Origin: CAYJHC01 sp964370035
Lineage (GTDB): Bacteria > Bacillota > Clostridia > Peptostreptococcales > Anaerovoracaceae
Assembly (NCBI GenBank): GCA_964370035.1
Contig: CAYJGT010000009.1
Span: 1 to 35,155, forward strand
DNA: 35,155 nucleotides
Reading direction: 5' to 3'
The position numbers were made by a program, and so were the translations under genes. This document shows, piece by piece, positions 15,461-23,431 of this stretch (positions are counted from its first letter, which is position 1; each line of letters starts with the position of its first letter). Under the pieces are notes generated by a model that had not been told where the DNA came from, did no database searches, and worked only from the letters and a program-made list of their open reading frames with translations.

Positions 15461-16200
15461 AAAAAATTCTAATTACAGGAGGACCAACAAACGAGTATAT
15501 TGATGAGGTAATGAAAATCACAAATATGTCAACAGGAAGCCTTTCGGTGTCTTTAGGGGAATATTTTGAGAAAGCAGGTTACCAAGTTGTTCTTGTATTA
15601 AATAAAAGCGTTCATGTTGGAGAAATAGAGAATAGCAAAAGTGTTGAAATAGTTAGAGTCGAAACTACTGAAGAAATGATGGCAGAATTATATGACCAAA
15701 GCAAGAAAAGTAAATTTGATTGCTTAATTCATGCAGCAGCAGTAGGAGATTATAAAGGAGATTTTTCATTCTTAATGGAAGATATGGCTAAAGAAATATT
15801 TCAGAAGCTAGATACTATAAAAACAGAAGAGGATATCTTGAAAATCCTCACTAATCCAGAATGTAAATTAAGAGACGATTCTAAAATTAGTAGCTACCAA
15901 GAAAATTTAACATCAAAGTTAACTTTAACACCAAAAATTATCGCAAGGTTAAAAGAATGGTTTCCATCAACTGTTTTAGTTGGTTGTAAGTTATTGGAAA
16001 ATGTTGAAAAGAAAGAATTATTTCAAGTGGCTGAAAATTTAGCAAAGAAAAATGATATGGACTATATTTTGGCAAATGATCTTGCTGATTTAAGAAATGG
16101 AGATTCTACTAGATACTTAGTAAACAAGGAAGGCTTTACGGGCATAGGTTTAAAGGCTCCAAAGGATATTTTTGAATTCGTAGACAGTACAATTAAATAA
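15457..16200 (+). CDS. coaB: CoaB-type phosphopantothenate-cysteine ligase (stand-alone DFP domain)
   Basis: The 247 residues match the DFP/CoaB domain: ILITGGPTNEYIDEV (4-18) with the nucleotide-binding loop, MSTGSLSVSLGEYF, IHAAAVGDYKG, DSKISSYQENLTSKLTLTPKII, and NDMDYILANDLAD. CoaB joins cysteine to 4'-phosphopantothenate in CoA synthesis. In most bacteria CoaB is fused behind the decarboxylase CoaC; here no flavoprotein domain is attached, as in the separate CoaB of streptococci and enterococci. The SSYQEN region is the usual place of the catalytic lysine. It overlaps tcdA by 4 bp. A related but different substrate cannot be excluded. Confidence 0.82.
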   Translation: MKKILITGGPTNEYIDEVMKITNMSTGSLSVSLGEYFEKAGYQVVLVLNKSVHVGEIENSKSVEIVRVETTEEMMAELYDQSKKSKFDCLIHAAAVGDYKGDFSFLMEDMAKEIFQKLDTIKTEEDILKILTNPECKLRDDSKISSYQENLTSKLTLTPKIIARLKEWFPSTVLVGCKLLENVEKKELFQVAENLAKKNDMDYILANDLADLRNGDSTRYLVNKEGFTGIGLKAPKDIFEFVDSTIK

Positions 16201-16235
16201 AATAGTAGATGTAACTATAACTATTGGAGGAAGCA

Positions 16236-17522
16236 ATGGGAGAATCAACAGAAATGCTAATATTAATTATTATAAGTCTGATCCTAATTTTAATATCATT
16301 ATTACTATTAATAAAAATTCAGGGTATTAGTAAAATTCTTAGGGGAAATAATAATGATGAAGAAGTAGTATTGCAAGAAATTGAAAGGCAAAAAAAAGAA
16401 CTTCAAGCAACAAGCGAAAGAGAAAAAAATGAAATAATTAGATTTATGGAAGGTCAATCTAAGCTTCTGTCTGATATTATTAATAACAATATTATGCAAA
16501 TGTCAACTCAAGTAAATAATCTTAATGTGCAAAACGATAAAAAACTTGAAGATATTCGTATAACTATGGAAAGACAACTAAAAGCACTGCAATATGATAA
16601 CAATTTACAATTAGAGAAAATGAGGGGAACGGTAGATGAGAAACTTCAAAAGACTTTAGAAGAGCAAATAGGGCATTCCTTTAAGTTGGTTAGTGACAGA
16701 CTAGAAATGGTATACAAAGGTCTTGGGGAAATGCAAACTTTGGCAACTGGGGTAGGTGATTTGAAAAAAGTTCTTACCAATGTTAAAACAAGAGGCATTT
16801 TAGGCGAAATACAGCTTGGTTCAATTTTAACTGATATTTTACCAAAAGAACAATTCGAAGAAAATGTGAAGGTTTCTCCAGATAGAAATAATTTTGTGGA
16901 ATTTGCGATAAAGCTACCAGGAGATGGAGAAGGTAGTATATTTTTGCCAATAGACGCTAAGTTTCCAGGTGATGCTTACGCTGCACTAAGAGATGCATAT
17001 GACTCAGGAGATAATGGTAGAGTGCTAGCAACAAAGAAAATTTTGGAAAACTCTTTAAAAAAATCGGCTAAGGATATTTCTGAAAAGTATATTCAGCCGC
17101 CGTACACTACAGATTTTGCTATAATGTTTTTGCCTTTTGAAGGATTATACGCAGAGGCAATTAATATGGGATTAGTTGAAACTCTTCAAAGAGATTACAA
17201 AATTAATATTGCCGGCCCAACCACAATGGCGGCGTTGTTAAACAGCTTGCAAATGGGGTTTAAAACTTTGGCAATACAAAAAAGTTCTAGCAAAGTCTGG
17301 GATGTTTTAGGGGCAGTCAAAAACGAATTCGCAAAATTCGAAAAAGTAATTGTTGATACTCAAGCTAAGATAAATCAAGCAAATGATGGATTAGAAAAGC
17401 TTGTAGGAACTAGAACTAGAATGATTAACAATAAGTTAAAAGATGTAACAGTACTCACAGATGATCAGAGTGGAAATATATTAGAAATAACTCAAGCAGA
17501 GGCTGAGTTAGTCGAGGAATAA
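16236..17522 (+). CDS. rmuC: RmuC-family DNA recombination protein
   Basis: This 428-residue protein has one N-terminal membrane helix (about 7-27), a coiled-coil region rich in E, K and Q (about 45-155), and the RmuC domain. The domain carries ILGEIQLGSILTDILPKEQFEENV, IFLPIDAKFPGDAYAAL and FAIMFLPFEGLYAEA. RmuC proteins limit DNA rearrangements and have a nuclease-like fold; the precise activity is unclear. ATG 16236 is preferred because GGAGG (16226-16230) lies 5 nt upstream; a TTG at 16224 overlaps that site. It is in series with coaB (35 bp) and the metallophosphoesterase (3 bp). Confidence 0.92.
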   Translation: MGESTEMLILIIISLILILISLLLLIKIQGISKILRGNNNDEEVVLQEIERQKKELQATSEREKNEIIRFMEGQSKLLSDIINNNIMQMSTQVNNLNVQNDKKLEDIRITMERQLKALQYDNNLQLEKMRGTVDEKLQKTLEEQIGHSFKLVSDRLEMVYKGLGEMQTLATGVGDLKKVLTNVKTRGILGEIQLGSILTDILPKEQFEENVKVSPDRNNFVEFAIKLPGDGEGSIFLPIDAKFPGDAYAALRDAYDSGDNGRVLATKKILENSLKKSAKDISEKYIQPPYTTDFAIMFLPFEGLYAEAINMGLVETLQRDYKINIAGPTTMAALLNSLQMGFKTLAIQKSSSKVWDVLGAVKNEFAKFEKVIVDTQAKINQANDGLEKLVGTRTRMINNKLKDVTVLTDDQSGNILEITQAEAELVEE

Positions 17523-17525
17523 TTA

Positions 17526-18218
17526 ATGCAAATTTTCTGTATAGGTGATTTACACTTGTCTTTAAATAAAGCCGTTGATAAGCCAATGGATGAATTTGGA
17601 GAAGTGTGGGAGAATCATCATATAAAACTAGAAGAAAACTGGAAAGAAGTAGTAAACGAAGGGGACATTGTCGTTTTAGTTGGAGATATTTCATGGGGTC
17701 TTAAGCTTGAAGAAGCTAAGACAGATTTTGAATTTCTAGATTCTTTACCAGGGAAGAAAATATTAATAAAAGGAAATCACGATCTGTGGTGGAATGGCAT
17801 AACAAAGCTTAATAAAATGTATGAAGACATGTTTTTTTTACAAAATACAGCAGTTGATTTAGATAAATTTGTTATATGTGGAACTAGAGGGTGGCTTTGC
17901 CCAGGTGATCCTGATTTTAAAGAAGCTGACTTGAAAATATATAAGAGAGAAGGCTTAAGGTTAGAGGCATCTTTAAAAGAAGGGCTAAAAACAGGAAAAG
18001 AAATATTAGCGTTTGTACACTATCCTCCCACAAATGATAAGTGGCAATCCTCAATATTTACTGACTTGTTTGAACAATATAATGTTAAAGAAGTATATTT
18101 TGGGCATTTACATACAAAGGCAGGCTTTAAAAAGGCTCTACAAGGCTATAGAAACGGTGTAAATTACAAGTTAATATCTTATGATTATTTGAAAGGGAAT
18201 TTATATAAGGTGAAATAG
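17526..18218 (+). CDS. Calcineurin-like metallophosphoesterase
   Basis: The 230 residues carry the complete metallophosphoesterase signature: GDLHLS (7-12), GDISWG (53-58), KGNHDLWW (82-89), FVHYPP and GHLHT. This gives a two-metal active site for phosphoester hydrolysis. The family is broad (nucleotides, proteins, nucleic acids) and this subgroup, common in Clostridia, has no established substrate. There is no signal peptide, so the protein is cytosolic. GAGGAA (17514-17519) lies ahead of the ATG, and the stop is 1 bp from the deoB ATG, so the two are probably translated together. Confidence 0.9.
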   Translation: MQIFCIGDLHLSLNKAVDKPMDEFGEVWENHHIKLEENWKEVVNEGDIVVLVGDISWGLKLEEAKTDFEFLDSLPGKKILIKGNHDLWWNGITKLNKMYEDMFFLQNTAVDLDKFVICGTRGWLCPGDPDFKEADLKIYKREGLRLEASLKEGLKTGKEILAFVHYPPTNDKWQSSIFTDLFEQYNVKEVYFGHLHTKAGFKKALQGYRNGVNYKLISYDYLKGNLYKVK

Positions 18219-18219
18219 G

Positions 18220-19422
18220 ATGAACCGAAAAGTAATATTAATAATATTAGATAGCTTAGGTGTTGGAGGGGCCAAAGATGCAAAGAAATTTGGAGATGAA
18301 GGAGCCAATACGCTGTTGCATATAATAAGGAAATACCCTCAAATTAAAATAGAGAATTTAAGAAAAATGGGACTATGTAATATTGAAACTGTTGAAGAAG
18401 CTGGATTAGGGGTAAGCCATCCAAAAGGGCTATTTGGGCGCTTGGCTGAAGAATCTAATGGAAAGGATACAATAACAGGACATTGGGAGCTAATGGGAAT
18501 TAAAACCACGGTACCTTTTAATACATATCCCAAAGGCTTTCCTAAAGAATTTATAGAGCAATTTCAAAACAAGATAAATAGAAAAGTTATTGGTAATTAT
18601 CCTGCTTCAGGAACGCAAATAATTAATGACCTAGGAAAGGAACATGAAGAATCAGGTTCACCAATCATATATACATCTGCAGATAGCGTATTACAGATAG
18701 CAGTAAATGTTGATGTGATTCCTTTATCTGAACTTTATAGCATTTGTCAAACTGCAAGAGAAATGCTAGTGGGGGAATGGGCTTGTGGAAGAGTTATTGC
18801 GAGGCCATATAGAATAATAGATGGGGTGCGAAAAAGAACTTCTGATAGAAAAGACTATGCAGTATCTCCTCCGAAAAAAACATTGTTAGATTACCTTGCG
18901 GAAAAAGGGCTAGAAGTCCGAGCTGTTGGAAAAGTAGAGGATATTTTCAATGGGCAAGGTATTACAAAGGCAATTCATACTAAAAATAATATGGATGGTG
19001 TAGACGAAACAATTTTGTATATGAAAGATGAATTCGAAGGACTAATTTTTACAAATCTTGTAGATTTTGATTCGGAATTTGGGCATAGGAGAAACCCTGA
19101 AGGATATGGTAAAGCAATTGAGGAGTTTGATTGTAGAATTCCTGAAATTATAGGTGAAATGAACGAGAATGATTTATTAATACTAACAGCTGATCATGGA
19201 AATGACCCGACATTTCTAGGGACTGACCATACAAGAGAGAATGTGCCTGCTTTATTCATTACTAAAGAAATGTGGTTTGGGAATCAACCAGGAACAGCTT
19301 TAGGAGTAAGAAATTCTTTTGCCGATACGGGAGCTACAATTTCAGAAATATTTAAAACTAGTAAGTTAGAAGTAGGAACCCCTATAGAAGAAGTGATATT
19401 GAGACTAAAAGATAGCAAGTAA
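18220..19422 (+). CDS. deoB: DeoB, phosphopentomutase
   Basis: This 400-residue enzyme interconverts (deoxy)ribose 1-phosphate and 5-phosphate in nucleoside breakdown and salvage. It belongs to the alkaline-phosphatase-like metalloenzymes: D11 in ILDSLGVGG, the phosphorylated-threonine region DTITGHWE (83-90), TSADSVLQIAVN, and the C-terminal TADHGNDPT and GTDHTRE metal motifs. Length and order of motifs are normal for DeoB. The next gene is a nucleoside phosphorylase, which makes the pentose 1-phosphate that DeoB uses. TAGG overlaps the preceding stop and leads into the ATG. Confidence 0.96.
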   Translation: MNRKVILIILDSLGVGGAKDAKKFGDEGANTLLHIIRKYPQIKIENLRKMGLCNIETVEEAGLGVSHPKGLFGRLAEESNGKDTITGHWELMGIKTTVPFNTYPKGFPKEFIEQFQNKINRKVIGNYPASGTQIINDLGKEHEESGSPIIYTSADSVLQIAVNVDVIPLSELYSICQTAREMLVGEWACGRVIARPYRIIDGVRKRTSDRKDYAVSPPKKTLLDYLAEKGLEVRAVGKVEDIFNGQGITKAIHTKNNMDGVDETILYMKDEFEGLIFTNLVDFDSEFGHRRNPEGYGKAIEEFDCRIPEIIGEMNENDLLILTADHGNDPTFLGTDHTRENVPALFITKEMWFGNQPGTALGVRNSFADTGATISEIFKTSKLEVGTPIEEVILRLKDSK

Positions 19423-19519
19423 ACTATTAATTTGATATAGGCAGATAATAAAAAAATGTGAAGATTAATTTTAAATTTTTTCGTAAGTAGAAGATAAGTA
19501 TTACAAAAAGGAGTTTGTT

Positions 19520-20824
19520 TTGAGCATACTAGAAATAATAAATAAAAAACGAAACTGTATGAAACTTACTAAAGAGGAAATAGAGTTTGTAGTAAACGGA
19601 TATACTAAAGGAGATATACCAGACTATCAAATGTCAGCACTGCTTATGGCAATCTGTATAAATAATATGGATGAAGAAGAAACATTTAACCTGACAACTG
19701 CCATGAAAGAATCAGGAAATATTGTAAATCTAAAAGAAATTGAAGGGATTAAAGTTGATAAACATAGCACTGGTGGTGTAGGAGATAAAACGACACTTAT
19801 TGTAGGCCCTTTGGCGGCAGCGTTAGGAATAAAAGTTGCAAAAATGAGTGGTAGAGGACTTGGATTTACTGGTGGAACAATTGACAAAATGGAAGCTATT
19901 CCTGGGATGAAAACATCTTTATTAGAGAAAGAATTTTTTGAAAATGTCAATAATATTGGAATTTCAGTCATCGGACAAACAGGGGAAATAGCCGTTGCAG
20001 ATAAAAAGATTTATGCTTTAAGAGATGTGACTGGAACGGTATCTAATCTTTCGCTAATAGCTTCTTCAATTATGTCAAAGAAGCTTGCGGCAGGCAGCGA
20101 TAAAATTCTTCTAGATGTAAAATGCGGGAATGGTGCATTTATGAAAACACAAGAGGAAGCAGTAGAGCTTGCAAAAGAAATGGTGAAGCTTGGAAATAAA
20201 GACGAGAAAGAGACATGGGCGGTAATCACAGATATGAATCAGCCTCTAGGTTATGCAGTTGGAAATAGCCTTGAGGTAATTGAAGCAATTGAAACACTAA
20301 AAGGAAAGGGGCCAAAGGACATTACAGAATTATCTCTTGTAATCACAGGAATTATGGCATTTTTAGGAGGGAAAGCAAGCTCAATTGAAGAAGGAAAAAA
20401 AATTGCTGAAAAATCTTTGTATGAAGGTAAGGGCCTTGATAAATTAAAGGAAATGATTAAAGGGCAGGGCGGAAATGAAGGGGTGATTGACAATTACCAA
20501 TTATTCCCAACGGCTACATATTCAAAAAAAATCATCTCTACCAAAGAGGGCTATGTGAATGAAATTATTACAGAAGAAATTGGAAGATGCGCACAATTAT
20601 TAGGTGCAGGAAGAGAGAAAAAGGAAGATGTTATTGATTTGGGTGCAGGAATAGTGACTCGAATAAAAATTGGAGACTTAGTGAAACCTGGAGACCATAT
20701 TGCTACTTTCTACACAAGTAAGGAGAGGGTAATTGATGAAATTGAGGAATTATTCTTTAAGTCGATTATTACTTCAAATGTTAAAACTTCAACACCTTTA
20801 CTAATAAAAGAAGTGGTTTATTAA
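19520..20824 (+). CDS. pdp: Pyrimidine-nucleoside phosphorylase
   Basis: This 434-residue enzyme splits uridine or (deoxy)thymidine with phosphate into base and pentose 1-phosphate. Family motifs are KHSTGGVGDKTTL (81-93, phosphate and nucleoside binding), MSGRGLGFTGGTIDKMEAIPG (from 109) and the C-terminal PYNP domain with LGAGREKKEDVIDLGAG. The length matches Gram-positive Pdp (about 433) and is close to E. coli DeoA. The start is TTG 19520 with AAAGGAG (19506-19512) upstream, giving the standard N-terminus. The 97-bp gap after deoB shows no clear promoter or terminator, so it may be read from deoB. Confidence 0.94.
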   Translation: MSILEIINKKRNCMKLTKEEIEFVVNGYTKGDIPDYQMSALLMAICINNMDEEETFNLTTAMKESGNIVNLKEIEGIKVDKHSTGGVGDKTTLIVGPLAAALGIKVAKMSGRGLGFTGGTIDKMEAIPGMKTSLLEKEFFENVNNIGISVIGQTGEIAVADKKIYALRDVTGTVSNLSLIASSIMSKKLAAGSDKILLDVKCGNGAFMKTQEEAVELAKEMVKLGNKDEKETWAVITDMNQPLGYAVGNSLEVIEAIETLKGKGPKDITELSLVITGIMAFLGGKASSIEEGKKIAEKSLYEGKGLDKLKEMIKGQGGNEGVIDNYQLFPTATYSKKIISTKEGYVNEIITEEIGRCAQLLGAGREKKEDVIDLGAGIVTRIKIGDLVKPGDHIATFYTSKERVIDEIEELFFKSIITSNVKTSTPLLIKEVVY

Positions 20825-20892
20825 TTTGTCTTAATAGCTAACTTTACGTCAAAAAAAATATTTATTTTAAAATGATTTATTTAATTAAAGTA

Positions 20893-20920
20893 TTGACATT
20901 GAGAGATAAAAGTGTAGAAT
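20893..20920 (+). promoter_or_regulatory. SigmaA promoter of the HU gene
   Basis: TTGACA (20893-20898), a 16-bp spacer and TAGAAT (20915-20920) lie in the 160-bp gap before the HU gene. Transcription would start near 20927, leaving a leader of about 58 nt that ends with AAGGAGGA (20973-20980). No GC-rich terminator for the preceding phosphorylase gene is visible in 20825-20892. Confidence 0.7.
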
Positions 20921-20984
20921 AAGAAAGTAACATTGAACTTGTGCATTAAAAAGATTATTATTTGCTAAATATAAGGAGGAGAAT

Positions 20985-21263
20985 ATGAACAAAATTGAAT
21001 TAGCTGCTGTTGTTGCTGAAAAGACAGGATTAACAAAGAAGGCTGCGGAGGAAGCAGTAGTTGCAACTATACAAGGTATTGAGGAAGCTTTAGCAAAAGG
21101 CGAGAAAGTACAACTTATTGGATTCGGAACATTTGATGTTAGGGAAAGAAAAGCTAGAACTGGAAGAAACCCTAGAAAACCTGAGGAAGTAATTGAAATT
21201 GCTGCATCAAAAGCTCCTGCTTTCAAAGCTGGTAAAGCACTTAAAGATTTAGTAAATAAGTAA
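20985..21263 (+). CDS. hup: HU DNA-binding protein
   Basis: This 92-residue nucleoid protein of the HU/IHF family bends and compacts DNA without strong sequence preference. The N-terminal helices (MNKIELAAVVAEKTGLTKKA) are followed by the family signature IGFGTFDVRERKARTGRNPR on the beta arm and KAPAFKAGKALKDLVNK at the end. Length and sequence are typical of Firmicute HU. AAGGAGGA is 4 nt before the ATG, a strong site that fits an abundant protein. Own promoter (20893) and own terminator (21277) make it an independent unit, with rqcP directly downstream. Confidence 0.97.
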   Translation: MNKIELAAVVAEKTGLTKKAAEEAVVATIQGIEEALAKGEKVQLIGFGTFDVRERKARTGRNPRKPEEVIEIAASKAPAFKAGKALKDLVNK

Positions 21264-21276
21264 ATCAAGAATATAA

Positions 21277-21306
21277 AAAACGGAGGCGCAAGTCTCCGTT
21301 TTGTTT
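21277..21306 (+). terminator. Rho-independent terminator after the HU gene
   Basis: AAAACGGAG (21277-21285) pairs with CTCCGTTTT (21294-21302) around an 8-nt loop, followed by GTTTTG. It lies 13 bp after the HU stop. The T tract is interrupted, so read-through into rqcP, whose GTG is only 18 bp further on, is plausible. Confidence 0.85.
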
Positions 21307-21323
21307 TGAGAAAGGTAGCCAAA

Positions 21324-21563
21324 GTGAGACTAGATAAATATTTAAAAGTTTCAAGAATTATAAAAAGAAGAACAGTTGCAAAGGAAGCATGTGATCAAGG
21401 AAGAGTATTGGTAAATGATAAAACAGCTAAAGCAGGAACTATTGTTCAAGTTGGAGACATAATAACAATTATTTTTGGAACAAAAGAAATAAAGATTAAA
21501 GTTACAGAAATCAATGAAACTGTAAGAAAAGATCAAGCGTCTGAGATGTATGAAAGTCTATAA
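21324..21563 (+). CDS. rqcP: RqcP (YabO), S4-domain ribosome quality control protein
   Basis: This 79-residue S4 RNA-binding protein starts MRLDKYLKVSRIIKRRTVAKEA, almost the same as B. subtilis YabO/RqcP, and continues DQGRVLVNDKTAKAG and VGDIITIIFG. RqcP works with RqcH on stalled 50S subunits to add C-terminal alanine tails. GTG 21324 gives the family N-terminus and has AAAGG (21310-21314) 9 nt upstream; a TTG at 21306 lies inside the terminator tail and is unlikely. In B. subtilis the gene also lies in a cluster near an HU-independent yab operon; here it directly follows HU. A terminator ends it at 21608. Confidence 0.93.
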   Translation: MRLDKYLKVSRIIKRRTVAKEACDQGRVLVNDKTAKAGTIVQVGDIITIIFGTKEIKIKVTEINETVRKDQASEMYESL

Positions 21564-21607
21564 ATAACCCGAAGGATTATTTATAGTGGTTATAATCAAT
21601 TATTCCT

Positions 21608-21637
21608 AAAAAAATAAGGCGAGAGCCTTATTTTTTT
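21608..21637 (+). terminator. Rho-independent terminator after rqcP
   Basis: AAAAAAATAAGGC (21608-21620) and GCCTTATTTTTTT (21625-21637) form a perfect 13-bp stem around a GAGA tetraloop, with a run of seven T. It separates rqcP from the next operon. The upstream stretch 21564-21607 shows no further feature. Confidence 0.92.
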
Positions 21638-21645
21638 GGTATAAT
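21637..21645 (+). promoter_or_regulatory. Extended -10 promoter, probably giving a leaderless mRNA
   Basis: TGGTATAAT (TG at 21637-21638, TATAAT at 21640-21645) is a perfect extended -10 that begins in the last T of the rqcP terminator. The -35 position falls inside the hairpin (21617-21622, AGGCGA) and does not match. The next ATG is 6 bp after the hexamer and has no ribosome binding site. Confidence 0.65.
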
Positions 21646-21651
21646 AGCTAT

Positions 21652-22017
21652 ATGGATGATTTTAATTTAACTTATGACCAAAACTCAAACGATTCTAATG
21701 TCTCAAATCGAATAATATCGATTTGTGCTTATAATGCAGCGAGTAAAACAAAAGGTGTACAAAGACTAGTAAAGAATAAAACGGAAAATGTAACAAGCAA
21801 AATTTTTAGGAAGGAATCCTTAACAAAAGGTGTTAAAGTAACGCAAAATAAAGAGGGTATACATATTGATTTGTATATTGTAGTTGAGTATGGTTTGGAA
21901 ATACTTATCGTTGCATGGGATGTACAAGCAAATGTAAAAAACAAGGTTGAAGAAATGACGGAAAAAACCGTTGCAAAGGTAAATGTTTATATTCAAGGGG
22001 TAGACTTACCTATATAA
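21652..22017 (+). CDS. Asp23/Gls24-family envelope stress protein
   Basis: The 121 residues match the Asp23/Gls24 fold: ISICAYNAASKTKGVQRLV at the start, VKVTQNKEGIHIDLYIVVEYGLEI in the middle and KVEEMTEKTVAKVNVYIQGVDLP at the end. Family members sit near the membrane and are linked to cell envelope stress; a copy just before nusB is common in Firmicutes. The ATG at 21652 is 6 bp from a perfect extended -10 and has no ribosome binding site, so the mRNA is probably leaderless. It heads the operon that continues with nusB 18 bp later. Confidence 0.88.
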   Translation: MDDFNLTYDQNSNDSNVSNRIISICAYNAASKTKGVQRLVKNKTENVTSKIFRKESLTKGVKVTQNKEGIHIDLYIVVEYGLEILIVAWDVQANVKNKVEEMTEKTVAKVNVYIQGVDLPI

Positions 22018-22035
22018 AGGAAAATTGGAGAGTAG

Positions 22036-22470
22036 ATGAATAAAAAGAATATTAAAGAAAACATTCGTGTAAGAGAGATTTTGATGCAAGGAACCTTTCA
22101 GATGGAAGCTACAAAAAATGGAAGTAAAGAGCAGCTTGAAGTTTTCTTGCAAGGAGAAAGAATTAACGATGCACAAAAGGAATATATAACTAAAGTATTT
22201 TTGCTAATTGTGGAAAATTTAGATAGTATTGATAATTATATTAACAAATATTCGAAAGAATGGTCAGCTGATAGAATTCCCAAAACTGACTTAGCAATTA
22301 TCAGGTTAGCTATAAGTGAGATGTTATATTTGAAAGAACATCCTGCGCCAATAATAATTAATGATGCAGTAAATATGGCGAAGAAGTTTTCTGATGACGA
22401 TTCTTATAAATATATTAATGGGATATTAGGTAATTTTTATCGTAAGGAAGTTGAAAATGGCAACACTTAA
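22036..22470 (+). CDS. nusB: NusB, transcription antitermination factor
   Basis: This 144-residue all-helical protein binds boxA RNA with NusE (S10) during rRNA transcription. The family pattern is present: VREILMQGTFQME near the N-terminus, SIDNYINKYSKEWSADRIPKTDLAIIRLAISEML in the middle and PIIINDAVNMAKKFSDDDSYKYINGILGNFYR at the end. GGAGAG (22027-22032) precedes the ATG. Position between an asp23-like gene and the xseA-xseB-ispA-dxs cluster is the usual Firmicute arrangement. It overlaps the TsaD-like gene by 14 bp. Confidence 0.96.
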   Translation: MNKKNIKENIRVREILMQGTFQMEATKNGSKEQLEVFLQGERINDAQKEYITKVFLLIVENLDSIDNYINKYSKEWSADRIPKTDLAIIRLAISEMLYLKEHPAPIIINDAVNMAKKFSDDDSYKYINGILGNFYRKEVENGNT

Positions 22471-23431
22471 TATTCTTGGAGTAGACACTAGTAATTACAC
22501 CACTTCAATTGCACTTATTGCTTTTGATTTTGAAAGTAATAAAGAAACAGTAGTTTTTGATTTAAGAAAAAAATTGGAGGTAAAGAAAGGCTCGTTAGGA
22601 TTAAGACAATCTGAAGCACACTTTCAACATTGTAATAACTTCCCTATTCTTTTTGAAAAAATTAGAGGTCATAAAATAGATATCGTTGTTGCATCAACAA
22701 CACCACGAAGCGTGGAAGGTTCATATATGCCAGTTTTCTTAGCAGGTGTTAGTTTTGCTAAGTCTATATCGACGGCACTTAATGTTCCTTTTAAACAATA
22801 CTCACATCAAGAAGGTCATCTTGGTGGCTCCTTTAATAGAGAAAAACTATCTAAAGTAAATGAGTTGGCTTTTTTTCATCTTTCTGGAGGAACAAGCGAA
22901 ATATTACATGTTTCTGATTACTTACAAAAAATTGAAGTGATTGGGGGAAGCCTTGATATTTCTATAGGACAACTTCTAGATAGAGTAGGAAATAAGCTTG
23001 GTTTTGATTTTCCTGGAGGAATAATGATAGATCAACTTGCTTGTAATTATCTAAATGAAGAAATTGGTTTAGAGACAGACAGGAAAAGCGTGAATAGCTT
23101 CGCTCCAATTAAGTTAAAAGATTATACTTTCAATTTATCAGGGATTGAAACTGAAGTAGTAAAAAAAATAAGTACCATAAAAAAAGATGAAATAGCCTAT
23201 CATTTAATGCGGAGAGTTTCTGAAGTTTTATCACAATTAGTATTTAAAATAAATAAAGAATTAAAAATAAATTCAATTGTTATTGGTGGTGGAGTTGCAA
23301 ATAGTAAATTTATACGTAATAGTTTAAATCAAACATTTGATGCGGAGAAAATAGATTTATCCTTTGCTGAATTTACAGATGATAATGCTGTGGGTTTAGC
23401 TAGAATAGGAGGGCTATCATTTGGCAAATAA
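22457..23431 (+). CDS. TsaD/Kae1-like protein (M22 family paralogue)
   Basis: This 324-residue ASKHA-fold protein resembles TsaD, which transfers the threonylcarbamoyl group to A37 of tRNA. It has ILGVDTSNYTTS (6-17), the metal histidines H117 and H121 in SHQEGHLGG, FHLSGGTSEIL, GNKLGFDFPGG and IGGGVANSKFIR, and DDNAVGLARIGG at the end. It is more divergent than ordinary TsaD: the typical HMEGH is HQEGH and the length is a little shorter. A second, standard TsaD is expected elsewhere, so the exact function is uncertain. ATG 22457 has AAGGAA 7 nt upstream and is preferred over TTG 22451. Confidence 0.82.
   Translation: MATLNILGVDTSNYTTSIALIAFDFESNKETVVFDLRKKLEVKKGSLGLRQSEAHFQHCNNFPILFEKIRGHKIDIVVASTTPRSVEGSYMPVFLAGVSFAKSISTALNVPFKQYSHQEGHLGGSFNREKLSKVNELAFFHLSGGTSEILHVSDYLQKIEVIGGSLDISIGQLLDRVGNKLGFDFPGGIMIDQLACNYLNEEIGLETDRKSVNSFAPIKLKDYTFNLSGIETEVVKKISTIKKDEIAYHLMRRVSEVLSQLVFKINKELKINSIVIGGGVANSKFIRNSLNQTFDAEKIDLSFAEFTDDNAVGLARIGGLSFGK

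Noticed and set aside
19627..20493. Minus-strand reading frames inside the nucleoside phosphorylase gene
   Set aside because: They are low-complexity mirror frames of a clearly conserved gene, without ribosome binding sites.
20825..20984. Riboswitch or terminator before the HU gene
   Set aside because: The stretch is AT-rich with no GC-stable stems; only the sigmaA promoter is supported.
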